From NCBI RefSeq assembly GCF_001718795.1, contig NZ_CP013438.1:1922001-1986000 (forward strand): DNA of 64,000 nucleotides, given 5' to 3'. A program made the position numbers and the translations under genes. Under the pieces are notes generated by a model. It was given only the letters and a program-made list of their open reading frames with translations. It was not told the origin of the DNA and searched no databases. Shown here piece by piece: positions 44,401 to 55,140 of the stretch. The stretch comes from Burkholderia latens (lineage in GTDB: Bacteria > Pseudomonadota > Gammaproteobacteria > Burkholderiales > Burkholderiaceae). Position 1 is the stretch's first letter. Each line of letters starts with the position of its first letter.

Positions 44401-45072
44401 GTGAACAAACTCGCTCTGGCGCTCGCACTTTCCGCGATCGGCCTCGCCGCGTGCTCGACCGCATCGGGCCCGACCTACAGCGCATCCGAACTGCAGCCGC
44501 GCGACGGCGTGCGCACGTTCCAGGTGGACTGCCATGGCCTGCTGTCGGGCCCGCAGACGTGCATGAGAGCCGCACGCAAGATCTGCGCGGACCAGCCGGT
44601 ACGCACGATCGACTCGGCCCGCGCGCTGCGCGACGGCGCGGATCCCGCGACGCTGATATTCCAGTGCGGCGCGGCGCCGGCCGAAGCGGCGCCCGCAGCT
44701 TCGGCGCCGGCCCCTGCGCCCGCCGCGGTCGAACACGTGAACCTCGCGGGCGACGCGCTGTTCGCAACCGGCCAGGCCACGTTGACGCCCGCCGCGCGCG
44801 CCTCGCTCGACAAACTGCTGAGCGAACGCGAGGACCGCACATATACCCAGGTGTCGGTCACCGGCTATACGGACTCGGTCGGCAGCGATGCGTCGAACCT
44901 CGCGCTGTCCAAGCGCCGCGCCGAAGCGGTCGCATCCTATCTGAACGCGCATGGGCTGAAGGCCGGCTCGATGACGGTCTCCGGCCGCGGCAAGACCGAT
45001 CCGGTCGCATCCAACGCGACGGCCGAAGGCCGCGCGAGCAACCGCCGCGTCGAGATCTCGCTGCAGCGCTGA
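44401..45072 (+). CDS. OmpA-family lipoprotein
   Basis: A 223-residue outer-membrane lipoprotein. The signal peptide ends in a lipobox IGLAAC with the lipidated Cys at 18. An N-terminal region of about 90 residues has three cysteines (VDCHG, TCMRAARKICAD). An Ala/Pro linker follows, then an OmpA C-terminal peptidoglycan-binding domain (about 120-220) with LFATGQATLTPAARASLDKL, GYTDSVGSDASNLALSKRRAEAV and GRGKTDP. The start is GTG, backed by GAGGA seven bases upstream; the frame also extends to an ATG at 44359 without RBS or signal character. It lies 124 bp after the adhesin gene on the same strand and may help anchor or assemble it; OmpA-type partners beside trimeric autotransporters recur in Burkholderia. 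Confidence 0.87.
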   Translation: MNKLALALALSAIGLAACSTASGPTYSASELQPRDGVRTFQVDCHGLLSGPQTCMRAARKICADQPVRTIDSARALRDGADPATLIFQCGAAPAEAAPAASAPAPAPAAVEHVNLAGDALFATGQATLTPAARASLDKLLSEREDRTYTQVSVTGYTDSVGSDASNLALSKRRAEAVASYLNAHGLKAGSMTVSGRGKTDPVASNATAEGRASNRRVEISLQR

Positions 45073-45472
45073 GCGCCCGGCCGCGGCGATCCTTGCGCGG
45101 CGGCCGGCACCGGCTGCGCATTCCCGCCCGGCCGACGCACTGCCGAACCACGCGGGCGCGGCTTGCCACCCGTCCGCGCGAGTCCGCGCCGGACGGTATG
45201 TCAAAGTTCGTCATGCCCCTCCACAAACCGGCGACTTCCGTGCCACAATCGCCGCAGACAGTTGCCGGGCCGTTCCGCCCGCGTCGCGCGCCGTGCCAAT
45301 CGCGCCCGACGCAACCGCGGAATCCGGCGGCCGCTCAGCGCTCCGCGCAGCCCGACTCGTATTCCCGCATGCGCCGACGCGAACGCAACCACGACAATCC
45401 ACGGCGCGCCGTTTCGCGGCCCGGCGCTCGACGCCCCCGCCGAACGCGCGGCGCCGCAGAGGAAACCAACCG
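45073..45472. other. 400-bp intergenic region
   Basis: Between the OmpA-type gene and the first DUF2827 gene. GC-rich, with no supported gene, clear hairpin terminator or repeat. It probably holds the promoter of the DUF2827 series. Confidence 0.5.
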
Positions 45473-46618
45473 GTGACGGACATCGATCAAACCGCCTCGG
45501 GCAGCACGCGCACGCAACGGCCGGCCGTCGGCATCTCGCTGTTTGCGCGCGACGGCCAGGCGATCTGGGAAAACGGCATCCACCAGAACATCGCGTACCT
45601 CGCGATGATGCTGAAACGCTCGGACCACGTCGGCCCCGTCTATTTCCTGAATGGCGGCGACGCGAACGCACTGCCGGCCGGCCTCGAACTCGACGGACTC
45701 GACGTGCCGCTCGTCAAACCCGCCGACGTCACGCACGCACTGGATGTCGTGATCGAGATGGGCGCGCAGTTGCCGGTCGAATGGATGCGGCACGTGAAGG
45801 CGCTCGGCACGAAGCTCGTCGCGTGCTACGTCGGTCATACGTACAGCGGTCTCGCCGAGACGCCGATCTTCGGCAAGCCGTCGGGCCACATCTTCAACGG
45901 CACGCAATTCGACGAAGTGTGGGTGCTCGAGAAGTCGCAGAAGATCGACGTGCCGCTGTTGCGCACGCTCACCCGCGCGCCGGTCTATACGATTCCTCAT
46001 CTTTGGTCGCCGTACTTCCTCGATCGCCGCATCGCCGCGCTCGCGAACGAGGGCGTGACCTTCGGCTATCGCCGTGGCCCCCGCCCATGGCGTCTCGCGA
46101 CGCTCGAGCCGAACATCTCGGTCGTGAAGTCCTGTCACTACCCGATGCTCGCGTGCGACGAGTTCTATCGCGCGCATCCGGACGCCGTGCAGCATCTGTT
46201 CGTCGTCAACTCGCTGCACATGAAGGCGCATCCAACCTTCGTGCACTTCGCGAACAGCCTCGAGCTGGTGCGCCAGCACAAGGCGACGTTCGAACCGCGC
46301 CTCGATCTGCCGGGCTTCATGGCGCGCCATGCGGATGCCGTGGTATCGCATCACTGGGAAAATCCGCAGAACTACCTCTATTACGACGTGCTCTACGGCG
46401 GCTATCCGCTGATCCACAACTCGACGCTGCTCGGCGACGCCGGCTACTACTACCCGGATTTCGATTCCGTCTCCGGCGCCCGCGCGCTGTATGACGCGTG
46501 GCTGCATCACGACGAGCGGCTCGACGACTATCGCGCGAAAGCCGGCCGGCTGCTGCGGTCGGTCTCGATCGACAACCCCGCGAACCTGGACGCGTTCGTC
46601 GCGCGCCTGGTCGCCTGA
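45473..46618 (+). CDS. DUF2827 protein, putative glycosyltransferase (copy 1)
   Basis: A 381-residue protein. Motifs shared by all four copies in the window are WENGIHQN, HIFNGTQFDEVW, a IPHLWSPYF block, LEPNISVVKSCHYPML, and the C-terminal VVSHHWENPQNYLYYD...YPLIHNS...GYYYPDFD. The two-domain layout and the C-terminal HN-S/YYPD region recall GT-B glycosyltransferases, as in this family's usual annotation; no donor or acceptor is known. The start is GTG, with GAGGA nine bases upstream. Its position after a Ser/Thr-rich adhesin suggests glycosylation of the adhesin or surface, as inference. Confidence 0.8.
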   Translation: MTDIDQTASGSTRTQRPAVGISLFARDGQAIWENGIHQNIAYLAMMLKRSDHVGPVYFLNGGDANALPAGLELDGLDVPLVKPADVTHALDVVIEMGAQLPVEWMRHVKALGTKLVACYVGHTYSGLAETPIFGKPSGHIFNGTQFDEVWVLEKSQKIDVPLLRTLTRAPVYTIPHLWSPYFLDRRIAALANEGVTFGYRRGPRPWRLATLEPNISVVKSCHYPMLACDEFYRAHPDAVQHLFVVNSLHMKAHPTFVHFANSLELVRQHKATFEPRLDLPGFMARHADAVVSHHWENPQNYLYYDVLYGGYPLIHNSTLLGDAGYYYPDFDSVSGARALYDAWLHHDERLDDYRAKAGRLLRSVSIDNPANLDAFVARLVA

Positions 46619-46632
46619 ACCGGAGCACACGC

Positions 46633-47787
46633 ATGTCGGACTCGAATGCCCGTCAAGCGCCCGGCGACGGCAAACGTCTCGTCGTCGGCGTATCGCTGTT
46701 CGTGCGCGGCGCGGGCCAGTCGCTGTGGGAAAACGGCATTTTCCAGAACTGCCTGCTGCTGATCCTGCTGCTGCGTCAGTCACCGCTCGTCGCGGACGCC
46801 GTGATGGTGAACGGCGGCGAACAGGTCGCCGATCCGCAGATGATGCTCGGCGAGTGGAACGTGCCGCTGCTGTCGATGGACGAAGCGTTGCAACGCTGCG
46901 ACGTGCTGATCGAAATGAGTGCGCAGTTCGGCGCGGACTACCTGCGCGCATTCCGCGCGCGCGGCGGCAAGGTCGTCACGATGCGGGTCGGCAACGACTA
47001 CGTGATCGACATCGAGCGTGCGATGTTCGACAAGCCGTCGGGCTTCCTTTTCTCGGGCGCGCCGTACGACGCGGTGTGGACGATTCCGGAATTCGAGCGC
47101 TCTTGCCTGCACTATTACCAGACGGGCCTGCGCGCGCCGGTGACGATCGTTCCGCACATCTGGCATCCGATGCTGTTCGACAAGGCGCGTGCGACGCTTG
47201 GCGCCGGTTTGTCATTCGGCTATCGGCCGGGCAAGCCGCGCTGGCGCGTGACGATGTTCGAGCCGAACATCTGCATGGTGAAGACGAGCATCATCCCGAT
47301 GCTGGTGACCGAGGAAGCGTACCGCGCGAAGCCTGCGTTCCTCGAGTTCGTGCGCGTGTGCAACACGCTGCACCTGAAGGAACACGCGACGTTCGTCCAC
47401 TTCGCGAAAAGCCTCGACATCGTGAACCACGGAATCACGACGTTCGAAAGCCGCTATGCGGTGTACGAGTTCATGGCCGCGTACGGTGACGCCGTGGTGT
47501 CCCACACGTGGGAAAACGCGCAGAACTACCTGTACTACGAACTGTTGTACGGCGACTACCCGCTGATCCACAACTCGCCGTTCCTCGGCAAGGCCGGGTA
47601 TTTCTATCCGGACTTCGACTGCCAGGCCGGCGGCCGCGCGCTGCTGCAGGCGTTTGCCGAGCACGATGCGAACCTCGACGCGTACCGCGAGCAATCGAAG
47701 CACGTGCTCGACTCGGTCAGCATCTACAACCCCGGCAACGTCGCCGCGTATTCCGACGCGATCGCGTCGCTCTATCGCGACGCATGA
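46633..47787 (+). CDS. DUF2827 protein, putative glycosyltransferase (copy 2)
   Basis: A 384-residue paralogue, 14 bp after copy 1. It keeps LWENGIFQN, VVTMRVGNDYVIDIE, VPHIWHPMLF, FEPNICMVKTSIIPML and VVSHTWENAQNYLYYELLYGDYPLIHNS. Divergence from copy 1 across the first 150 residues, but not in the C-terminal block, would fit shared donor use and different acceptors. Its stop (47785-47787) lies within an ATGA that could start the next gene. Confidence 0.8.
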   Translation: MSDSNARQAPGDGKRLVVGVSLFVRGAGQSLWENGIFQNCLLLILLLRQSPLVADAVMVNGGEQVADPQMMLGEWNVPLLSMDEALQRCDVLIEMSAQFGADYLRAFRARGGKVVTMRVGNDYVIDIERAMFDKPSGFLFSGAPYDAVWTIPEFERSCLHYYQTGLRAPVTIVPHIWHPMLFDKARATLGAGLSFGYRPGKPRWRVTMFEPNICMVKTSIIPMLVTEEAYRAKPAFLEFVRVCNTLHLKEHATFVHFAKSLDIVNHGITTFESRYAVYEFMAAYGDAVVSHTWENAQNYLYYELLYGDYPLIHNSPFLGKAGYFYPDFDCQAGGRALLQAFAEHDANLDAYREQSKHVLDSVSIYNPGNVAAYSDAIASLYRDA

Positions 47788-47813
47788 CGCGCCGCCTTCC
47801 CCCGGACTCCGAC

Positions 47814-48281
47814 ATGAACGCACATCCGCCCGTCTCTCGCACGAAATGGCTGATCGGCTGCGCCGTCGCGTCGATCGCGATCGGTGCGCATGCGCAATCC
47901 GACGGCGAATCTGCCGACGCGCTGCTGCGCGACGCCGATGCAGTCTTCAGGCAGCTCGACGCGGGCCAGTACGGTGCGGTGTGGAACGACGCCGCCGCGT
48001 TCGTGAAGGCGCGCGTCAAGCAGGACCAGTTCGCGCTGGACATGCAGCGCGCGCGCCAGTCGGTCGGCATGGTCGGCCATCGCGGCTGGGCGCAGATCAC
48101 GCGAATTCGCTACACGAATTCATCGTCGATGCCCGACGGGCTCTATGCGAACGTCGACTATGCAACGACGCTCGCGACCGGGACGACCGTGTACGAAAAA
48201 CTGAGCTTTCGCCTCGGCGACGACGGCCGCTGGCACCTGACCGGCTACGTGCCGCGCCAGTCGCAGAACTACACGCCTTGA
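47814..48281 (+). CDS. DUF4019 exported protein
   Basis: A 155-residue protein with a signal peptide (KWLIGCAVASIAIGAHA) and the DUF4019 core AGQYGAVWNDAAAFVKARV, WAQITRIRYTN, YANVDYATTLATGTTVYEKLSFRLGDDGRWHLTGYVPR (key block GRWHLTGY). The family is periplasmic with an NTF2-like fold and no known function. An alternative ATG at 47784 overlaps the preceding stop and would add ten residues before the signal peptide. It is inserted between DUF2827 copies 2 and 3, so it is part of that unit. Confidence 0.78.
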   Translation: MNAHPPVSRTKWLIGCAVASIAIGAHAQSDGESADALLRDADAVFRQLDAGQYGAVWNDAAAFVKARVKQDQFALDMQRARQSVGMVGHRGWAQITRIRYTNSSSMPDGLYANVDYATTLATGTTVYEKLSFRLGDDGRWHLTGYVPRQSQNYTP

Positions 48282-48309
48282 ACCGCGCACCGTCCGCCCG
48301 GAGCCGCCG

Positions 48310-49446
48310 ATGAAAATCAATGTCGCGATTACGATGAACGTTCAGCGCGACGCGACGCAGTCGATCTGGTACAACGGCGCGAACCAGCATTGCGTGTACC
48401 TGTACATGCTGCTCAAGCGTTCGCCGCTGATCGGCGAAGTGTGGCTCGCGCACGACGACGGCATCACCGACTACCCGCAGGCGCTGATGATGGATGCATT
48501 CGGCGACGCGCTGCGGCCGCTGTCGGCGATCGTCCATCAGACCGACCTGCTGATCGAGATGAACGCGTTCATCGATCCGTCGCACACGGACGCGGTGCGC
48601 CGGCGCGGCGGCAAGTGCGTGTCTTACCGCTTCGGCAACGATTACGTGATCGCCGTCGAAACGATCAACTTCGAGAAGAACGACTGGCGGCCGAACCCGC
48701 ACCGCGTGCAGTTCGACGAGATCTGGACCAACCCGCAGCACATGCATACGTGCGCGGCATACTTTCAGGCCGTCTATCGCGCACCGGTAATCGAGCTGCC
48801 GCACATCTGGTCGCCGTACTTCATCGAACGCAGCCTCGACGCCGATCCGGAATTGAAGGCGCGTTTCGGCTACCGCAACCGCGGCCCGGCGAAGCGAATC
48901 GCGTTCTTCGAACCGAACCTGAACGTCGTGAAGAGTTCGATCGTCCCGATGCTGGCCGCAAACGCCTGCTATATGGACCATCCCGAGCTGGTCGAGCACG
49001 TGTACATGACCAATACGTTCGACAAGAAGGAAAACGTCGCCTTCAAGCATCTCGCGCTCGGGCTCGAGATGGTGCGCGACGGCAAGGCGACGGCCGACGT
49101 GCGCGCGCCGTTCGTTGCATGGGCCGCGCACCACACCGACATCGTCGTATCGCACCACTGGGAAAACGGCTTGAACTACCTGCTGTACGACGCGCTGTAC
49201 GGCAACTACCCGCTCGTGCACAACTCGCCGTTCCTGCGCGACGTCGGCTACTACTACCCGGACTTCGAGATATTCGACGCCGCGCGTGCGATCGCAACCG
49301 CCGCGCAGACGCACGACGCGCGGCTCGACGAATACGCGACGGCAGCCCGCCGCTGCCTGCAGCGGGTCGACGCGCTCGCGGATCACAACGTCGGCGCATA
49401 TTCCGGGCAGATCCAGCGTTTGTTCGGCGCGCGTGCGCTCGGCTGA
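48310..49446 (+). CDS. DUF2827 protein, putative glycosyltransferase (copy 3)
   Basis: A 378-residue member with a shorter N-terminus (MKINVAITMNVQRDATQSIWYNGANQH). It keeps SYRFGNDYVIAVE, LPHIWSPYFIE, FEPNLNVVKSSIVPML, VVSHHWENGLNYLLYDALYGNYPLVHNS and GYYYPDFE. Copies 2 and 3 share the GNDYVI motif that copy 1 lacks. It is the last gene of the plus-strand series. Confidence 0.8.
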   Translation: MKINVAITMNVQRDATQSIWYNGANQHCVYLYMLLKRSPLIGEVWLAHDDGITDYPQALMMDAFGDALRPLSAIVHQTDLLIEMNAFIDPSHTDAVRRRGGKCVSYRFGNDYVIAVETINFEKNDWRPNPHRVQFDEIWTNPQHMHTCAAYFQAVYRAPVIELPHIWSPYFIERSLDADPELKARFGYRNRGPAKRIAFFEPNLNVVKSSIVPMLAANACYMDHPELVEHVYMTNTFDKKENVAFKHLALGLEMVRDGKATADVRAPFVAWAAHHTDIVVSHHWENGLNYLLYDALYGNYPLVHNSPFLRDVGYYYPDFEIFDAARAIATAAQTHDARLDEYATAARRCLQRVDALADHNVGAYSGQIQRLFGARALG

Positions 49447-49629
49447 GCGCGCCGGCCCGCGTTTCGCCGATTAAGGACACCGTTCGAAATTGCGCGGTGA
49501 ACGACCGGATCCACGGCCCGTTCGCCATCGACAGATACATCGCCCCGGCAAGCGGCGCACGGATCAAAGCGCAAGCACTCGCTATCCGCTCGTTCACATC
49601 GCGACGACGGCCCGGCGTGCAAACACGCG

Positions 49630-50079
49630 CTATGCCGGCACGCGCTGCCCCCGCCATTCTGCAAACATGCGGCCATGACGCCGGCCGACGCGTGCGAGCG
49701 TTGCGAAACAGCGGGCAGCAGCGGGGCTGACCGCGCCCGCCTGCTGCGCGAGGCTGCCCGCGACGCCGCACGCGATCGCCGAATCGTCGCCGCACGCGCC
49801 CGCAAACACGCCGGCGAAATAGTGTCGCGCAGCGCGCTCGCGGCCATCGGCATCGAGTAGCTTCATCCGGTAAATCAGTTGCGAGACGCGGCCAAGGCCG
49901 TCTAGAAACGGCTCGACGTCCGTCGGCGCATCGAGCGTATCGCGGACATCGGCGCTTTCGGCGAGGTCGGCGCCGATCTGGCGCAGCACGTCCGCCAATT
50001 CGCCGATTGCGACGAGCGCGTGCGCGCCAGCCGCCCGCGTGCCCGCTCCGTGCCCGCCCCACGCCTTCGTCCTCATCAT
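49630..50079 (-). CDS. Hypothetical helical protein
   Basis: A 149-residue protein with no family I recognise. Helical (ALVAIGELADVLRQIGADLAE, FLDGLGRVSQLIYRMKLLD), then Ala/Gly-rich to the end, with four Cys. No signal peptide. Tandem ATGs at 50079 and 50076 follow AGGGG-like sequence. It begins 81 bp after the EAL gene on the same strand, so co-expression is likely. A longer frame to 50154 is possible. Confidence 0.55.
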   Translation of the reverse strand: MMRTKAWGGHGAGTRAAGAHALVAIGELADVLRQIGADLAESADVRDTLDAPTDVEPFLDGLGRVSQLIYRMKLLDADGRERAARHYFAGVFAGACGDDSAIACGVAGSLAQQAGAVSPAAARCFATLARVGRRHGRMFAEWRGQRVPA

Positions 50080-50160
50080 GCCCACGCCCCTTTTAGAATC
50101 CGTCCTTGCGCGATGCCGGAATGCGCTGCCCGCGATGGGCTCGTACGGCCTCACGCAAGC

Positions 50161-50964
50161 TCATGCAGCCGCTGGCGACCGCCTCGAAAAGCGGATTCCC
50201 TGCGCCCACGCGACGCCGGAATCCAGGATGATTTGCCGATCGACCTCGTTCTCGACGCCTTCGACGACGACGTGCCGCGCGCTTTCGTGCGCGAACGCAA
50301 TCAGCCGGCGAAACTGGTAGCGTCCGATCGCGTTGCGCTTGATCAACGACAGCACCGACCGGTCGAGCTTCACGATGTCGGGGTTGCCGATCACGAGATT
50401 GTTCAGCGCGCTGAAGCCGACGCCGAAATCGTCGATCGCGACGCGGCATCCGGCCTGCCGGAACCGATTGACGAACGACCGGCCCGCGACGGGGTTCAGC
50501 GGCCCCGTCTCGGTGATTTCGACGACGAGCCGCGCCGCCACCGACGGCTCGCGCTCGAGCCGCCTGAAGATCGGCAACCACGCGTCGTCGACGACCGCGC
50601 TCGCCGCCGCGATGTTGCAGCCGTACACGGCGTTCGCCTCGGCGCGCAGCGCGTCGATCGTCCGGCCGACCACGAGCCGGTCGAACCAGCGCATCAGCCC
50701 GAGCGACTCGATCCGGGGCAGGAACGCGATCGGCGGCAACGCGTCGTGCGCGCCCCAGCGCAACCGCGCAAGGCATTCGTGATACAGCACGCCGCCCGAC
50801 AGATCGGCCCGGCACACCGGCTCGCGTGCAAACGCAAGCCGGCTTTCGACGAAACTGCGTACCGACGCGAGGTCGGGGTGATCGTCGGGTGCGCCAAACA
50901 CGAGTTCGATCTCGTTTGGATTCGCTACCCTGTTCGCCTCCAGGCGAGGTTCGACCGCATTCAT
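50161..50964 (-). CDS. EAL-domain c-di-GMP phosphodiesterase
   Basis: A 267-residue stand-alone EAL protein. The metal and substrate residues appear intact: the EAL motif is ECL (YHECLARL), then CNIAAAS (Asn), VVEITET (Glu), IDDFGVG (double Asp), VKLDRS (Lys), VVEGVEN (Glu) and AQGIRFS. It should hydrolyse c-di-GMP in the cytoplasm; there is no sensor domain beyond about 40 N-terminal residues. The ATG at 50964 is chosen over a TTG at 50979. It is convergent with the DUF2827 series, so it may tune adhesin-related behaviour; that is inference. Confidence 0.85.
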   Translation of the reverse strand: MNAVEPRLEANRVANPNEIELVFGAPDDHPDLASVRSFVESRLAFAREPVCRADLSGGVLYHECLARLRWGAHDALPPIAFLPRIESLGLMRWFDRLVVGRTIDALRAEANAVYGCNIAAASAVVDDAWLPIFRRLEREPSVAARLVVEITETGPLNPVAGRSFVNRFRQAGCRVAIDDFGVGFSALNNLVIGNPDIVKLDRSVLSLIKRNAIGRYQFRRLIAFAHESARHVVVEGVENEVDRQIILDSGVAWAQGIRFSRRSPAAA

Positions 50965-51705
50965 CCGGCGCTCCGGCAAGTGTCGGGCCGTCGGCGACGG
51001 CCCGCGCTATCGATACTCGTGGAGCGAGCCGACCACGACGCGCGCCACTGCCTACCCGGCCCAACCTCTTGTTTCGATCTTTTCCGGGAGCGTACTTTTC
51101 ATTTCGTCGCGCCGTCAAATCCGATATTGTTAACGATATTCAAACACGACAAATACACCACGCATGAGAACCGGCGATTGTGCGACAGGTTACATAAAAC
51201 CATCATCGATTTATCACAGATAAGCGTTTATTTGACGCCTTTAAACTACGCCGCGCGACCGATTTGCCGGAATTTCCGTTTCACATGCACGATGGCTCGT
51301 TATTTGGTATGAGTATATCGATCGTCGGAATCGTGCCGTCGCGGACCGCCCGGACGCCGTGCGTGCCATGCATGGCCACGGAACGAGCGTTCCCGTCGGC
51401 ATTCGATCATTGTCGAAACTAATTTCGCCGTTTCAAACGATATTGAAAATACCCGCAAGACAATGGCCGCGGCATCGAATAGATATCGGTCGCTGGATTA
51501 TATGACATCAACCGATTGAAAGATCTTTAACAATCTTTTCAGCTTGTTAACCTCTAAAATAATTCCGGACGGACTTCCCTCGGAGCCGTCGAATTCGTGC
51601 CTTCAAAAACCGTCGAGTCTCCCCGGCTCGGCGGTTTCTTTTTTAACGCCGCGCTTTCTTCAGACATTAACCGGAAATAATGCGGGCGACGCCACGCGCA
51701 CGATC
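50965..51705. promoter_or_regulatory. 741-bp gene-free region with AT-rich stretch
   Basis: Upstream of the EAL gene and downstream of the fourth DUF2827 gene. From about 51,100 to 51,650 the sequence is AT-rich, unlike its neighbours. It contains a near-palindrome GATATTGTTAACGATATTC (51123-51141), a second AACGATATT at 51436-51444, and a strong hairpin terminator. No coding gene is supported. Confidence 0.65.
51608..51644. terminator. Bidirectional intrinsic terminator
   Basis: AACCGTCGAG (51608-51617) pairs with CTCGGCGGTT (51627-51636) through ten positions with one G-U. On the plus strand it is followed by TCTTTTTT, on the minus strand by TTTTTG. It ends the minus-strand DUF2827 gene (stop at 51706). 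The stronger T-run faces the plus strand, which has no known gene ending there. Confidence 0.75.
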
Positions 51706-52848
51706 TCACGCAGCCGTCGCGCCAATCAGGTTCGCGAGCAACGCGTCGTACTCGGCGACCAGTGCGGGGTTGGCCGACGTGTAGCGGCCGAGTATCTCGC
51801 GCTGGCTCCGCGTGTACCCTTCCCAATCGTCGTCGTGCGTGTGGAGCGCGTGCAGCAGTGCGTCCGCACCCTTCTGCACATCGTTGTCCGGGTAGTAGTA
51901 GCCGAGATCGGGCGCAAGGCTAGCGTTGTGCACGAGCGGATAGCCCTGCCAGCACACATCGAAATAGAAGTAGTTGAGCGGGTTCGACCATTGATGCGAT
52001 ACGACAACGTCGGTCAGGTCGGCGAGAAACAGCGGCGTATCGAAACGGCCCACGAAACTCGCCTTGCCCGCGCGCACGATGTCGAGGTAGTTCATCAGCA
52101 TCACGAACTCCGGGCTGTCGTGCGCGAGACGGTCGGCATTCGTCACGTGCGTGAAGCAGATCGCATCGGGGTCGCGGCGGTACGCCTCGTCGATGATCAG
52201 CATCGGGTACACGCAGAACTTGACCACGTTGTGGTTCGGCTCCATCACCGTGAGCCGCTTGCCGGGCTCGCCGCGCGGCCGGTACTCGCCGTGCTCGGGG
52301 AGCGGCGCCGCCCGCTCGGTCAGGAACATCGGATCCCACACGAACGGCACGACGCGCCCCGGGCAGCGGCGCAACGACTGCAGGAACGGCAGCGACGACG
52401 GCGCGATCTGCGGAATCGCCCACACCTCGTCGTAGCCGCGGTTGATGAACAGCGAATCCCACAGCCGGCGGCCGAACAGCATCGACTCCATCGCGTTGAT
52501 GTACTCGACGCCGCAGCAATAGCTGACGATCTTCGCGCCGCGCGCCTTCAGATAAGCGGTCTGTGCGGCGTCGATCTGGCCGCCGAGCTCGATCAGCACG
52601 TCGAGTGCGTCTTTCATGTCCGCGAACGCGCGCGTGTCGTACACGGTGCGATCCCACGGCAGTGCATCGGTGAGCGGCACGTCGGTCGTATTGACCAGCG
52701 TCACGCGGTAGCCGTGCGGCGACGCCATCAGCAGCTTCGCGAGGAACAACGCGTTCTGCTTGATGCCGTTGATCCACAGGCTTTCGTCGGGGGCGCGCAG
52801 TCCGATCGTGATACCGATGCGCAGGCCGGTCAGGACAGGAGACGTCAT
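51706..52848 (-). CDS. DUF2827 protein, putative glycosyltransferase (copy 4)
   Basis: A 380-residue member on the opposite strand. Motifs: LWINGIKQN, VLIELGGQIDAAQ, YCCGVEYINAME, VMEPNHNVVKFCVYPML, VVSHQWSNPLNYFYFDVCWQGYPLVHNA and GYYYPDND. More diverged than copies 1-3 (SHQWSN for SHHWEN). The ATG at 52848 places MTSPVLTGLRIGITIGLR at the N-terminus as in the family; a longer frame to 52950 is Arg-rich and rejected. Confidence 0.8.
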   Translation of the reverse strand: MTSPVLTGLRIGITIGLRAPDESLWINGIKQNALFLAKLLMASPHGYRVTLVNTTDVPLTDALPWDRTVYDTRAFADMKDALDVLIELGGQIDAAQTAYLKARGAKIVSYCCGVEYINAMESMLFGRRLWDSLFINRGYDEVWAIPQIAPSSLPFLQSLRRCPGRVVPFVWDPMFLTERAAPLPEHGEYRPRGEPGKRLTVMEPNHNVVKFCVYPMLIIDEAYRRDPDAICFTHVTNADRLAHDSPEFVMLMNYLDIVRAGKASFVGRFDTPLFLADLTDVVVSHQWSNPLNYFYFDVCWQGYPLVHNASLAPDLGYYYPDNDVQKGADALLHALHTHDDDWEGYTRSQREILGRYTSANPALVAEYDALLANLIGATAA

Positions 52849-53103
52849 CGTCGGCGGGATGGGAGAGTGAATGGACGCAGTGTAGCGCGCGGCACGCAGC
52901 CGCGCGAGCAATCCGCCAGTGTAGCGAAGCGCGCGCCAACGAACTGTCATGGATCGTCATGCGCGGTGTCGAACGTTCCGCACGCGATGCGCGATGCGCG
53001 CGCCTGACGCCGCTCGACTGCGATCGACGCGGCCGCCGGACGCGACAAGGCCGGCGTCGCGCCGCAACACGCTACGCCGGCCCGTGCGTCGCCAATACGC
53101 CGT

Positions 53104-55104
<2,001 letters not shown>

Positions 55105-55140
55105 GGCTTCGATGTCGTCCGGAAAGTTAGGGGCACGCCG

